Assembly (NCBI RefSeq): GCF_002105465.1
Contig: NZ_NCSQ01000058.1
Location: 36,914 to 100,913 of the forward strand
DNA: 64,000 bases
From: Aquidulcibacter paucihalophilus
GTDB lineage: Bacteria; Pseudomonadota; Alphaproteobacteria; Caulobacterales; Aquidulcibacteraceae
Direction: 5' to 3'
The notes under the pieces: generated by a model
What the model was told of the DNA's origin: nothing
The model's input: only the letters and a program-made list of their open reading frames with translations
Database searches by the model: none
Position numbers and translations under genes: made by a program
Shown: piece by piece, positions 27,696-36,950 of the stretch
How the letters are laid out: every line of letters begins with the position of its first letter
Position numbering within the stretch: the stretch's first letter is position 1

Positions 27696-27962
27696 TTAGT
27701 CGTCGGCGCTGTTCAGATAATTCATTAAGTCGTCGACGCGCTCAAAGCGCTTGCCCTTCCCGGCTCGCGCCTCATCCATGGCCGCTTGCGTAGCCTGATT
27801 GGGGACCTTCACGTCAAAAGGCAAAGCCCGTTCAGCCGCGACTCGCACCAGCATCATGCGGATGGCGTCCGAAACCGACAGCCCCATTTTTTCGAGAACT
27901 TCTGTCGCTTCTTGCTTCAGATCTGCGCTGATGCGCGCCCGCACAACTTGATCGCTAGCCAT
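27696..27962 (-). CDS. RelB/DinJ-family antitoxin without adjacent toxin
   Basis: An 88-residue protein with an N-terminal ribbon-helix-helix DNA-binding part (VVRARISADLKQEATEVLEKMGLSVSDAIRMMLVRVAAERALPF), the hallmark of RelB/DinJ antitoxins, and an acidic C-terminal tail of the type that wraps a RelE/YafQ toxin. Downstream (leftwards) the gene runs into the convergent amidohydrolase seven bases later, so no toxin gene follows. Immediately upstream of the start is a perfect 14-bp palindrome, the likely autoregulatory operator. Confidence 0.88.
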   Translation of the reverse strand: MASDQVVRARISADLKQEATEVLEKMGLSVSDAIRMMLVRVAAERALPFDVKVPNQATQAAMDEARAGKGKRFERVDDLMNYLNSADD

Positions 27963-27978
27963 GATTAACGTCCAATCA

Positions 27979-28011
27979 GATATTTGTAGCTACAATATAG
28001 CTACAAATATC
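27979..28011. promoter_or_regulatory. Palindromic operator of the RelB-type gene
   Basis: Perfect inverted repeat, GATATTTGTAGCTA and its complement around CAATA, 16 bases upstream of the antitoxin start codon. Within each arm the TGTAGCTA core is itself symmetric, typical of sites bound by ribbon-helix-helix dimers of RelB/DinJ proteins. Confidence 0.8.
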
Positions 28012-28165
28012 GTACATGGAAGTGAGTTTGTTGCTGCTTTGGGCAACGAAAGCCCAGTTTGTTCAATAGCACTTTCGGCTAGGCTCACACAGCGAACTCT
28101 TGCAATGCCTGCTCCATGTCGGCGAGGCACACCGGACTATTTGAGTGGGTGCCACCAAAGGCTTT

Positions 28166-28735
28166 TCAGTATTGCACATCATCCATGCACTCGAACCCGG
28201 TAAAATTCTTCTTCTCATTGACGACGACGCTAGAACACTTGCCATCGTTCTCGAACTTGCATGAAAAGCTAATTTCGCCAAATTTTTCGCATTTTTGACC
28301 AAGTGTCGATGCAGGCAGACTGGGCTCTGAAATATTGTAGCTTGGTCCCATGCCAGCCCCGAACTGAACGTCATATGTTAAGAGCGACCACCCAGCGTCC
28401 TCACCAATTGGATCGCCATAGCGAAACTGGCAAATTCCAATTTCCTGCAGAAAGCTCTCTGAAGACTTACGCTTTAGCGTGCTTGCTCGTTGCTGAATGA
28501 GTGTCTGCGCGCACAATTCTTGCATTTGCGAAAGACCACTTGGTGAGATTTCACAAGCGGACGCTTCTGAAAAGACCCGTTCTTTGCGTTGGCAGTCTTT
28601 TTGGGCGGCGGCAACCTTTGGCACTAGTGACGCATCAACTGCTTCTTGCTTGGTCCCGCCTTGAATCGTCCAGAGAGCAATCACGAAGGCAACAACAAAT
28701 AGTCCAGCTAGCAAAACCCGCCGATGTCGTTTCAT
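28166..28735 (-). CDS. Membrane-anchored protein of unknown function
   Basis: A 189-residue protein with a basic N-terminus and a single membrane anchor (MKRHRRVLLAGLFVVAFVIALW) and the rest outside. It has about nine cysteines (for example KDCQRKER, SACEIS, LCAQT, GICQF, KCEKFG, FSCKF, GKCSS, FECMD), which suggests disulfide bonding in the periplasm. The GTG start at 28750 would add five residues. Base composition is more AT-rich than its neighbours. I do not recognise the family; transfer into this spot is possible. Confidence 0.6.
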   Translation of the reverse strand: MKRHRRVLLAGLFVVAFVIALWTIQGGTKQEAVDASLVPKVAAAQKDCQRKERVFSEASACEISPSGLSQMQELCAQTLIQQRASTLKRKSSESFLQEIGICQFRYGDPIGEDAGWSLLTYDVQFGAGMGPSYNISEPSLPASTLGQKCEKFGEISFSCKFENDGKCSSVVVNEKKNFTGFECMDDVQY

Positions 28736-28950
28736 TCGGAAAACTTTCACGCAAAATCGGCTAATACGAGTCGTGACCCCCCGGTATTATATCACATCGA
28801 ATGGTTCTCCAACTTCACATTGTGAGGATTGGCGACACCACCCCGCCCCCTGCAATCCATCCCGCAAGCCACTTGGCGTTGCGGCCATGGCTGCCTATAG
28901 ATTTGCCAACACAATTCTAAGCGGCACGTCAGGTGCCTGGACGGGAAGTT

Positions 28951-31596
28951 ATGGCTAGCGTTAACGACATTCGGACCGCGTTTTTGGACTTTTTCAAATC
29001 CAAGGGTCATACAATCATGGCCTCAAGCCCGTTGGTGCCGCATAATGACCCGACCTTGATGTTCACCAATGCCGGGATGGTGCAGTTCAAGAACGTGTTC
29101 ACAGGGGCCGAAAACCCGCCGCAACCGCCACGTGCGGTGACGAGCCAAAAGTGCGTCCGCGCGGGTGGTAAGCACAATGACCTCGACAATGTCGGCTATA
29201 CGGCGCGCCACCATACTTTCTTTGAAATGCTGGGCAATTTTTCGTTCGGCGATTATTTCAAAGAAGATGCCATCAGCCATGCGTGGGAGTTATTGACCAA
29301 GGACTTTGGCATTAATCCGGCCAAACTGATCGTGACCGTCTATCACACCGATGACGAGGCGCGCGCACTATGGCGCAAGATTGCAGGCCTTTCTGATGAC
29401 CGCATCATCTCCATCCCCACCAGCGATAACTTCTGGTCAATGGGCGATACGGGCCCTTGCGGGCCCTGCAGCGAAATCTTCTATGATCATGGCGACCACA
29501 TTTGGGGTGGTGTGCCGGGCAGTGCCGAAGAAGATGGTGATCGCTGGATTGAGATTTGGAACCTCGTCTTCATGCAGTTTGAGCGCCATGCCGATGGCAG
29601 CCAAACCAGCCTACCAAAACCCAGCATCGACACTGGCATGGGGCTAGAGCGGGTGTCGGCCGTCCTACAGGGCGTACACGACAATTATGACATCGACCTG
29701 TTCAAGACCTTGATTGCCGCATCTGAAAACCTGACCGGGGTGAAGGCAGAAGGCGATAAACGCGCCAGCCACCGGGTGATTGCCGACCATATTCGCGCCT
29801 CCAGCTTCCTGATCGCCGATGGGGTTACGCCTTCGAATGAAGGACGCGGCTATGTGCTGCGCCGCATCATGCGCCGTGCCATGCGCCATGCGCATATGCT
29901 GGGTGCGAGTGAGCCATTGCTGCACCGCTTGGCCCCAGTTCTGATCCAAGAAATGGGTGGCGCTTATTCAGAACTGCGCCGCGCAGAAGCTTTCATCACC
30001 TCAACCCTAGAGCAGGAAGAAGTGCGCTTCCGCCGTACTTTGGGTCGCGGTCTGTCCTTGCTGGAGGAAGAAAGTGCGGGGCTATCCAAAGGCCAAGAAT
30101 TGCCAGGCAAGGCAGCCTTCCAGCTCTACGACACCTATGGCTTCCCGGTGGACCTGACCCAAGACGTGCTGCGTGCACGCGGGATCGGCGTCGATATGGC
30201 AGGCTTTCATGCCGCTATGGACGAGCAAAAGGCTTTGGCACGGGCCGCTTGGGCTGGCAGTGGCGAAGCGGGGACTGATGCCATTTGGTTGACCTTGAAG
30301 GATGAACAAGGCGGCAGCGAATTCTTGGGCTATAGCCAAAGCGAAGCCAGTGGCCAGTTGGCCGCTATCATTGTGGGCGGTGCTAAAGTTGATGCGCTGG
30401 CTAAAGGTGACAGCGGCGAGCTCGTCTTCAACCAAACCCCCTTCTATGCCGAAAGTGGTGGTCAAGCTGGGGATCACGGTGTGATCCGCTTTGATAATGG
30501 TGCCGTTTTCGAAGTCGAAGATACTTTGAAGCGTGCCGGGGCCATCCATGGCCATAAAGGCAAATTGGTAGATGGCGCGATCAAAGTGGGCGATGCGGCG
30601 CTCTTGTCCATCGATACCGCCCGCCGCAATGCCATCCGCGCCAACCACAGCGCCACACACTTAATGCATGCGGCGCTGCAAAACGTCTTGGGCCCGCATG
30701 TGACGCAGAAGGGCTCGCTGGTGGAAGCAGACCGCTTGCGCTTTGACTTTGCCCATGGCGCTGGCCTGTCGCGGGCAGAAATTGATGCCATTGAGGCTGA
30801 GGTCAATGCGGTCGTGCGGCAAAATACCGAAGCCTCCACGCGTTTGATGACGCCAGATGAAGCCATTGCCGAAGGCGCGATGGCGCTGTTTGGCGAAAAA
30901 TATGGCGATGAAGTGCGCGTGCTGGCCATGGGTCGCAAACTCGATCACGCGCCCAAGTCCTATTCGGTCGAATTGTGCGGCGGCACCCACGTCAGCCGCA
31001 CGGGCGATATTGGAAGCTTTGTGATCGTCTCAGAAGGCGCCGTGGCTGCAGGCGTGCGCCGGATTGAAGCCGCCACGGGCCAAGCTGCGCTGGATCACCT
31101 GAAAGCCGAAGCCGCCATTGCGCGTGCCGCGGCAGAACCCTTGAAAGCCCAATTGCCCGACCTGCCCGCGCGGATCGAAGCCATGATTGCAGAGCGTAAG
31201 CGGCTGGAAAAAGAACTGACCGACGCTAAGCAAAAACTGGCTCTCGGTGGCGGCGGTGGTGCCGCAGCGGCGATTGAAGAGATCAAGGGCATCAAGCTCG
31301 ACGCCCGCATTCTCGATGGGATCGGGGCAAAGGACTTGCGCCCCATGGTCAACGAGGCAATCCAAAAGCTGGGCACTGGGGTTGTGGCCTATGTTGCTGC
31401 AGCCGACGGCAAAGCCGCGATCGCTGTGGCCAGCACGGTCGCCAGCGTCAGCGCGGTTGATCTCGTCAAAGTGGCCGTGGCGGCGATGGGCGGGCAAGGC
31501 GGTGGCGGCAAGCCTGACTTTGCCCAAGGGGGTGCGCCGACGGCGGATACCGCCGCAGCTGGTTTAGACGCCGTGAAAGCGGCGATGGCCAGCTAG
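28951..31596 (+). CDS. alaS: Alanyl-tRNA synthetase
   Basis: An 881-residue class II synthetase charging tRNA-Ala. Catalytic core with [12 protein letters not shown], motif 2/3 blocks ([49 protein letters not shown]); the editing domain shows the two zinc motifs HSATH (~565-569) and [10 protein letters not shown] (~673); the C-terminal DHHA1/C-Ala part begins after a Gly-rich linker ([10 protein letters not shown]). Start at 28951 with GGGAAG upstream is preferred to a frame six codons longer. The stop abuts the next gene. Confidence 0.97.
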   Translation: MASVNDIRTAFLDFFKSKGHTIMASSPLVPHNDPTLMFTNAGMVQFKNVFTGAENPPQPPRAVTSQKCVRAGGKHNDLDNVGYTARHHTFFEMLGNFSFGDYFKEDAISHAWELLTKDFGINPAKLIVTVYHTDDEARALWRKIAGLSDDRIISIPTSDNFWSMGDTGPCGPCSEIFYDHGDHIWGGVPGSAEEDGDRWIEIWNLVFMQFERHADGSQTSLPKPSIDTGMGLERVSAVLQGVHDNYDIDLFKTLIAASENLTGVKAEGDKRASHRVIADHIRASSFLIADGVTPSNEGRGYVLRRIMRRAMRHAHMLGASEPLLHRLAPVLIQEMGGAYSELRRAEAFITSTLEQEEVRFRRTLGRGLSLLEEESAGLSKGQELPGKAAFQLYDTYGFPVDLTQDVLRARGIGVDMAGFHAAMDEQKALARAAWAGSGEAGTDAIWLTLKDEQGGSEFLGYSQSEASGQLAAIIVGGAKVDALAKGDSGELVFNQTPFYAESGGQAGDHGVIRFDNGAVFEVEDTLKRAGAIHGHKGKLVDGAIKVGDAALLSIDTARRNAIRANHSATHLMHAALQNVLGPHVTQKGSLVEADRLRFDFAHGAGLSRAEIDAIEAEVNAVVRQNTEASTRLMTPDEAIAEGAMALFGEKYGDEVRVLAMGRKLDHAPKSYSVELCGGTHVSRTGDIGSFVIVSEGAVAAGVRRIEAATGQAALDHLKAEAAIARAAAEPLKAQLPDLPARIEAMIAERKRLEKELTDAKQKLALGGGGGAAAAIEEIKGIKLDARILDGIGAKDLRPMVNEAIQKLGTGVVAYVAAADGKAAIAVASTVASVSAVDLVKVAVAAMGGQGGGGKPDFAQGGAPTADTAAAGLDAVKAAMAS

Positions 31597-32049
31597 ATGA
31601 AATCGCTGGACTTTCTGATCCTCATCCCGACCGATCCCACCTATGTGCCCAGCGAGGCGCAAGCCGAAGCAGGGGCCGACGCGCTCGAGGCCCTGCTGCC
31701 GCGCGCGCAGGAAGTCACCTATGACATGTTTGACGATGTGCGCTTCATAGATGCAGGCGAGGCCTTTGAGGCCATCACCTGCCCGCTCTGCAGGAAGGAT
31801 GCGCAAGCTTGGTGGGAAGGCGCAATGGATCAGGCGGCGGAGGCCGAGTTTGAGGATTTGGCCGTAGTGGCAGCCTGTTGCGGCGGGCAAACCAATCTGA
31901 ACGCGCTGATCTATCAGCCCGCTGCCGCCTTTGGCCGCTTCACCTTGGTTGCCGCCAATGCCGGTGTCGGCAAACTCGCCCCCGAGGCTCTTGTCCCGAT
32001 TGAGGCGGCACTGGGCTGTGCGGTGCGTGTGGTGCGGCAGAAGGTTTAG
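31597..32049 (+). CDS. Conserved protein of unknown function coupled to alaS
   Basis: A 150-residue cytoplasmic protein whose ATG directly follows the alaS stop. It contains a CPLC pair (~61-64), WWEGAMDQAAEAEFEDLAVV and an ACCGGQTNLNALIYQP segment; the four cysteines could bind zinc. The pattern recalls a widespread uncharacterised bacterial family with a CCxxxxSLNDLxYxxP signature. No function can be assigned. Confidence 0.75.
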   Translation: MKSLDFLILIPTDPTYVPSEAQAEAGADALEALLPRAQEVTYDMFDDVRFIDAGEAFEAITCPLCRKDAQAWWEGAMDQAAEAEFEDLAVVAACCGGQTNLNALIYQPAAAFGRFTLVAANAGVGKLAPEALVPIEAALGCAVRVVRQKV

Positions 32050-32130
32050 GGGCAGATCCCAATAAAAATTTTTCCCCAAATAGCCGAGTGGGCCCTTGCG
32101 CTTCTGGGCGGGCCACCACACATGCACAGC

Positions 32131-32493
32131 ATGACCGACGAACACGCCACCACCACTTCGACCGAAGCACCAAACTCCACCCCTGCCCGCTTTGCGAGCT
32201 TTGAGGAGTTTTACCCCTTTTATCTGTCTGAGCACCAAAATGTGATCAGCCGCCGCCTTCATATTGTGGGCACGGGCCTGGTTTGTCTGTGTTTGCTCAA
32301 TGTCGTCCTGTGGGGCGTCGTCGGCGGGTTTGAATATTTGGTCGCAGCCCCCATTGTCGGCTATGGCTTTGCTTGGGTTGGCCATTTCTTCTTTGAAAAG
32401 AATAAGCCCGCCACCTTTACCTATCCCGCTTGGAGCCTGATGGGCGACTTCAAGATGTTTGGTGAAACCATCACGGGTAAGCGCGCTTTCTAA
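32131..32493 (+). CDS. DUF962 / Mpo1-like membrane protein
   Basis: A protein of about 120 residues with two membrane helices and the DUF962 (YGL010w/Mpo1-like) signature: FEEFYPFYLSEHQNVISRRLHIVGT, YGFAWVGHFFFEKNKPATFTYPAWSLMGDFKM. Yeast Mpo1 is an Fe(II) dioxygenase acting on 2-hydroxy fatty acids; its conserved His residues (SEH, RRLHIVGT, VGHFFFEKNRP-like) are present here. An ATG nine bases upstream (32122) is an equally possible start. Substrate in bacteria not known. Confidence 0.85.
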   Translation: MTDEHATTTSTEAPNSTPARFASFEEFYPFYLSEHQNVISRRLHIVGTGLVCLCLLNVVLWGVVGGFEYLVAAPIVGYGFAWVGHFFFEKNKPATFTYPAWSLMGDFKMFGETITGKRAF

Positions 32494-32521
32494 GCGGCCT
32501 ATAGGCCAATCCGCACCCTGC

Positions 32522-32549
32522 AGGGGGCAAGCATCATGCATTGCCCCCT
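32522..32549 (+). terminator. Hairpin after the DUF962 gene
   Basis: Perfect 9-bp stem (AGGGGGCAA/TTGCCCCCT) around a 10-base loop, 28 bases past the stop and 26 before the yaaA start. There is no immediate T run, so its terminator strength is doubtful; it might also affect yaaA translation. Confidence 0.5.
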
Positions 32550-32575
32550 CGCCCAAGCATCCCTATTTTAAAGTG

Positions 32576-33370
32576 ATGCTGATTCTTCTCTCCCCTGCTA
32601 AAAACCTAAATTATGCGCCGGTCGAGCTAGAGCTTCCGGCTACCAAGCCGCGTCTTGAAGCCGATATTGCCGCCCTTGCCAAAGTAACGGCCAAGCTGAA
32701 GCGTTCAGAGATCGCGAAGCTGATGCATTTGTCGGACAATTTGGCGGAGCTGAATTATCAGCGCTTTCAAGCTTTTGACCCGGCACTGGAGGGACCGGAG
32801 GTGTTGCAGGCAGCCCTCGCCTTTAATGGGGACGTCTATCAAGGCTTGCAGGCACGCGATTTAAGTGCGGAAGACCTTCATTGGGCGCAGGATCATGTGC
32901 GTATTCTATCTGGCCTCTATGGCCTCTTGCGCCCGCTCGATGTGATCGCGCCCTATCGGCTAGAGATGGGCACGCGGCTGAAAACCAAACGTGGGGAAAG
33001 CCTCTATGATTTCTGGGGTGACCGTCTGTCCAAGGCCATCAATGCCGATTTAGCGGGCCAACCCACGCCTACGGTCTTGAACCTCGCTTCCACCGAATAT
33101 TTCAGCGCCGTCTCGAAAAAGGCTTTGAAGGCGCGCGTCATTACCGCGCATTTTAAAGAGATAAAGGATGGCGAGGCCCGCGTTTTGAGCTTTTATGCCA
33201 AGCGCGCACGTGGCGCGATGGCCCGCTTCTGTATCGAAAATCGGATCATCGACCCTGAAGGCATCAAGGCCTTTGATCGGGATGGCTATCGCTATGACGA
33301 GACAAGCTCTCAGCCCGACATGTGGGTGTTTTCGCGGCCGCAACCTCCCGGCAAAGTGGGCTCGCTTTGA
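32576..33370 (+). CDS. yaaA: Peroxide stress protein YaaA (DUF328/UPF0246)
   Basis: A 264-residue protein starting MLILLSPAKNLNY, the diagnostic opening of YaaA. Further family blocks: HLSDNLAELNYQRFQAF, ALFNGDVYQGL, LSGLYGLLRPLD, PYRLEMGTRL, SLYDFWG, VLNLASTEYFSAV and the C-terminal ARFCIENRI. YaaA limits DNA damage during peroxide stress, probably by lowering free iron. An in-frame GTG at 32573 and a start at 32459 exist, but the family start is 32576. Overlaps the patatin gene by one base (TGATG). Confidence 0.94.
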   Translation: MLILLSPAKNLNYAPVELELPATKPRLEADIAALAKVTAKLKRSEIAKLMHLSDNLAELNYQRFQAFDPALEGPEVLQAALAFNGDVYQGLQARDLSAEDLHWAQDHVRILSGLYGLLRPLDVIAPYRLEMGTRLKTKRGESLYDFWGDRLSKAINADLAGQPTPTVLNLASTEYFSAVSKKALKARVITAHFKEIKDGEARVLSFYAKRARGAMARFCIENRIIDPEGIKAFDRDGYRYDETSSQPDMWVFSRPQPPGKVGSL

Positions 33371-34404
33371 TGAGCAAACCTTCTCTCAATATTGCGCTCC
33401 AAGGTGGCGGCTCGCACGGGGCCTTTGCGTGGGGGATTTTGGATGGCCTGTTGGAAGAAGGCCGGTTTGATATTGCCGCCATCACAGCCACCAGTGCGGG
33501 GGCGATGAATGCTGTCGTCTGCGCCGATGGGCTACGCACAGGCGGCAATCTGGGTGCGCGTGAGGCACTTAACCGATTTTGGGAGAAAATCAGCACTGCG
33601 CGTGGGCCCTTTAGCCCAGTCAGCCTGAATGCCATTCGCAAAGCTTTTGACCCATTTGGCCTCTTTAAGGCGGCAAGCTTTCAATGGTTTGATGCCTTGA
33701 CCAGCGTCGCCAGCCCCTACGAGTTTAATCCCTGGAATTTCAACCCATTACGCGACACTCTTCAGGATGTGGTGGACTTTGAAAGCCTGGTGAAAGACCC
33801 GCCCCTTAAGCTCTTCATCGCTGCCACCAATGTGAAGAGTGGGCGGGCAAAAGTGTTTCGAACCCACGAGGTTAGCGCCGATGTGGCCTTAGCTTCAGCT
33901 TGCTTGCCCTATTTGTTCCAAGCGGTTGAAGTCGATGGGGAAGCCTATTGGGATGGCGGCTATATGGCCAATCCGGCGCTGTGGCCGCTCTTTTACGAGG
34001 CGGGGCTGCCCGATGATGTGCTGTTATGCGCCCTCAACCCCCAAACCCTCGACACCGTGCCCAAGACCAGCGCGGCCATTATGGACCGGCTGAACGAGAT
34101 CACCTTCAATGCCAGCCTGATTGCCGAATTGCGCGCCATCGCCTTTGTCCAGCGTCTGCTGGAAGATGAGGAGATGGGCAGCAAATTGAAGGACCGCTAT
34201 CGGGCGGTGAAGGTCCATGCGATCAAGGCTGATGATGCGTTGAAAGGTCTTGGAGCTGCCAGCAAATTCAACACCGACTGGGATTTTCTGACTGGCCTGC
34301 GCGATCAGGGCCGGGCGGCTTGGCAAGCTTGGTCTAAGTCCTGCGGCACGGCGGTGGGTCACCACAGCACGGTCGATTTAGCCAAGGACTTTCTTGACCG
34401 CTAA
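33370..34404 (+). CDS. Patatin-like phospholipase
   Basis: A 344-residue patatin-fold acyl hydrolase. The oxyanion Gly-rich loop QGGGSHGAFAWG (11-22), nucleophile Ser42 in the elbow ATSAGAMNA (the usual GxSxG has Ala in the first position), and the catalytic Asp in DGGYMANPAL (~196) are visible. No signal peptide, so it would be cytoplasmic or membrane-peripheral and release fatty acids from phospholipids. Coupled to yaaA through TGATG; its end overlaps the convergent MFS gene by four bases. Confidence 0.9.
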   Translation: MSKPSLNIALQGGGSHGAFAWGILDGLLEEGRFDIAAITATSAGAMNAVVCADGLRTGGNLGAREALNRFWEKISTARGPFSPVSLNAIRKAFDPFGLFKAASFQWFDALTSVASPYEFNPWNFNPLRDTLQDVVDFESLVKDPPLKLFIAATNVKSGRAKVFRTHEVSADVALASACLPYLFQAVEVDGEAYWDGGYMANPALWPLFYEAGLPDDVLLCALNPQTLDTVPKTSAAIMDRLNEITFNASLIAELRAIAFVQRLLEDEEMGSKLKDRYRAVKVHAIKADDALKGLGAASKFNTDWDFLTGLRDQGRAAWQAWSKSCGTAVGHHSTVDLAKDFLDR

Positions 34405-35666
34405 GCTTTGGTGTCTTCGGCCTCTTCGCCTTCACCAAGCACGCGACCTTTGGTTTCAGGCAAACAGATAATTGCGATTAAGGCCAGAACCACCATGGGC
34501 ATGATGGCGATTAAGGCATGGCCCAAGCCGCCCAATACCGGGATCAGGAAAGCAACCAAACTGCCGCCCAAAATCGCACCGCTTGAGGCGCCAATCTCGG
34601 ATGTGCCAGCAACGGTTGCCCGCGCCTTGGTGGGGATAAGCTCTGTCATGGTTGCCCGCAGCGCTACCGAGGCAGCAAACCACGCCATGTACCCAATGCT
34701 GAGCGCCCCACCGACAAAGCCAAATGTGCTGTTGAGATAGACGCCGGAGAGACCCAGCACGCAGATCAGGGTCGCAATCATGGCAACCGGCTTGCGCCCA
34801 AATCGGTCTGCCAGTCGCCCGCCCAAAAAGGTTCCAACAAGACCAATCATGCCTGCGGCAAAGGAGACAAGCGCCACTTGGCTCGGCTCCCACTTGGCGA
34901 CCGATTGTAGATATTGCGAATTATAGGACAAAGCGGGCGAGATCGGCAGCCAGAATAGGAAATAGGCGATCCCAATCAACAGCACCGGTCGTCGATATAT
35001 GCGGATCAGCTCGAATTGATTGGCTTGTTTTGCTTGATTTGCGGCAAGGAAAGCAGCGCTTTCTGGAAGTGCCAAACGCCAAATGATGGACAAAAGCGCA
35101 GGAACCGCCCCAGCCGCATACATAAAGCGCCAGGCATCGGACTGGTCGGCAAAACTGCCATAGACCGCCAATGCCACCCCGTCGCCAGAGGCACCCAGCA
35201 GGGACAAGAGGCCCAACATCCAAGCCCGAGCTTGGGGAGGGGCGGCTTCTGCCAACAGCACAACCGCCAACAATTCATCGACCATCGTGAACAGGCGGGT
35301 AAAAAAAAGCCCACCCGCCAACATCACAGGGTTGAGCGCGGCGGCGGTCAACAGCGCGGAAGCTGAAAAGCCCAAGATCGCCATCAGGAAAAGCGGCTTG
35401 CGGCCAATCCGGTCTGCCATCAAGGTCAGCATCACAGCTGGGATTGCACCGACTTTGGCAAGGGTACCGATCAGGATCGAAGTCTGGTCGTCATAGCCAA
35501 AAGCCTGCTGGAATTGCGGCAAGGCCAGCGTGGAAAGCTGGAAATCATAGCGACTCGCCATGAAGGCGGTGCCAACCACAAACAGTAAAAACCAGACCTC
35601 CTTGGAAATCTTCGGGCGGTTACCCGCATCAGATGGACCGGACTGGGGTTGTGCCTCACCACGCAT
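34401..35666 (-). CDS. MFS transporter (sugar/aromatic-acid type)
   Basis: A 421-residue 12-helix major-facilitator transporter. Loop 2-3 motif DRIGRKPLFLMAI and the half-repeat equivalent DRFGRKPVAMIA, an Asp in TM1 (RYDFQLSTLALPQ), and a PETKGR motif after TM12 (CLPETKGRVLGE) point to the sugar-porter/metabolite-H+ symporter group. Start at 35666 with GAGGGA upstream is preferred over 35735, which adds 23 polar residues. Substrate unknown. Confidence 0.88.
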   Translation of the reverse strand: MRGEAQPQSGPSDAGNRPKISKEVWFLLFVVGTAFMASRYDFQLSTLALPQFQQAFGYDDQTSILIGTLAKVGAIPAVMLTLMADRIGRKPLFLMAILGFSASALLTAAALNPVMLAGGLFFTRLFTMVDELLAVVLLAEAAPPQARAWMLGLLSLLGASGDGVALAVYGSFADQSDAWRFMYAAGAVPALLSIIWRLALPESAAFLAANQAKQANQFELIRIYRRPVLLIGIAYFLFWLPISPALSYNSQYLQSVAKWEPSQVALVSFAAGMIGLVGTFLGGRLADRFGRKPVAMIATLICVLGLSGVYLNSTFGFVGGALSIGYMAWFAASVALRATMTELIPTKARATVAGTSEIGASSGAILGGSLVAFLIPVLGGLGHALIAIMPMVVLALIAIICLPETKGRVLGEGEEAEDTKA

Positions 35667-35808
35667 CTCAATTCCCTCGCTTTTCGAATATCGCACGCAG
35701 GGTTGGATGGGCTGGAAAATCCGGTCCGATTCCAAACGTCTAGGTTAAAGTCTAACGCCATTTGTGCAAGCTTGTCTTCCTCAAAATACCACCCAGCCTA
35801 CCAAAGTT

Positions 35809-36474
35809 TCAGGCAACTGGCTCTAGGCACGCTGCATCATCATGGCTGACCTTATTGACGCGGTCGCTGACTTGGCGCGGGACCATCACACCGTCAGCGG
35901 GCGGGACCAGCATCTGCTTTAAAACCTCTGGCGGGGTGCTGGCCGTCAACCACATGCGCCAATGGTCGGGCTCTATCACCACCGGGAACCGGTCATGCAG
36001 CTCTTTAAAGCTCTCACGGGCAGCGGTGGTGACAATGCTCATCGACAGCAATAGACCGCCCTCTTCGTCCTTGGCAGCCTCCCACAAGCCAGCAAAAGCC
36101 ACGGGCTGACCATCTGACCGGGCGATGAAAAAAGGTGTGCGCTGCTTGCCGTCGCGCTTCCACTCATAAAAGCCATCAGCGGGGATCAGGCAGCGCTTGC
36201 GGGCAAAGGCAGTGCGGAAGGCGGGCTTGTCGGCCACGGTCTCGCCCCGCGCATTAAACAGGGGTCCCGTCGGTGGGTCTTTGGCCATCCAAGCCGGGCG
36301 TAAGCCCCAGCGTGCTTGCAAGATACGTGTATCGCCGGCCTGCCCGATTGCCACCATCGGGGCCATTTGGGTTGGGGCCACATTCCAGCGCGGGGCAAAA
36401 TTGGGCCGATCAGCAGACCCGAAGAGGGTTGCCATCGCATCAGGCGGTAATGTCACAGCATATCGTCCACACAT
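35809..36474 (-). CDS. SOS response-associated peptidase (SRAP/HMCES)
   Basis: A 221-residue SRAP-domain protein (YedK/HMCES family) that crosslinks to abasic sites in single-stranded DNA. The start is fixed at 36474 because the catalytic Cys must be residue 2 after Met removal (MCGRYAV); a longer frame to 36483 would bury it. Other active-site residues: Asn and Arg of FNARGET, Glu of GFYEW, and His of ELHDRFPVVI. Only 23 bases separate its start from the divergent NUDIX gene. Confidence 0.95.
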   Translation of the reverse strand: MCGRYAVTLPPDAMATLFGSADRPNFAPRWNVAPTQMAPMVAIGQAGDTRILQARWGLRPAWMAKDPPTGPLFNARGETVADKPAFRTAFARKRCLIPADGFYEWKRDGKQRTPFFIARSDGQPVAFAGLWEAAKDEEGGLLLSMSIVTTAARESFKELHDRFPVVIEPDHWRMWLTASTPPEVLKQMLVPPADGVMVPRQVSDRVNKVSHDDAACLEPVA

Positions 36475-36497
36475 AGCTTCCATGCTAGCACAAAGCC

Positions 36498-36950
36498 ATG
36501 ACCCTGGAAGCCAAACCTGTTCCCGTGCCTGCGGTTGGCATTGTCTGCTTTAATGAGCTTGGCCATGTCCTGTTGATCCGCCGCGGCAATCCTCCACGAC
36601 AAGGCGAATGGTCTATGCCCGGTGGCAAACTGGAGTGGGGGGAAAAGGCGATGGATGCGGCGATACGCGAACTGGCGGAAGAAACAGGCGTGACCGCCGA
36701 AATTCTGGGATTGATTGATGTGGTGGATGGAATTTTCACCAGCCGCTCCACGGGCGATGTCACGCGCCATTATGTGCTGATCGACTATGTGGCACGCTAT
36801 CGCTCTGGCACGGTTCGGGCGGGCGATGATGCCAGTGAAGCGCGCTTTGTCGCCCTTGAGACCTTAGACACCTTTGGCTTGTGGGACGAGACAATCCGCA
36901 TCATTCACGCAGGCCACCGCCTGTGGCTTACCGCCTTGCCTTCGGCCTAA
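36498..36950 (+). CDS. NUDIX hydrolase
   Basis: A 150-residue NUDIX protein with a complete box: GGKLEWGEKAMDAAIRELAEETGV (G-x5-E-x7-REUxEExGU, residues ~42-65), MutT-like N-terminal VGIVCFNELGHVLLIRRG. Length and YVLIDYVARY segment resemble ADP-ribose pyrophosphatase/MutT-type housecleaning enzymes; exact substrate unknown. Divergent from the SRAP gene, it ends in a four-base overlap with the convergent GT-C gene. Confidence 0.9.
   Translation: MTLEAKPVPVPAVGIVCFNELGHVLLIRRGNPPRQGEWSMPGGKLEWGEKAMDAAIRELAEETGVTAEILGLIDVVDGIFTSRSTGDVTRHYVLIDYVARYRSGTVRAGDDASEARFVALETLDTFGLWDETIRIIHAGHRLWLTALPSA

Noticed and set aside
28887..28958. 23-codon frame overlapping the alaS start, possible leader peptide
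   Set aside because: Not enriched in Ala codons, no terminator behind it and no good ribosome site.
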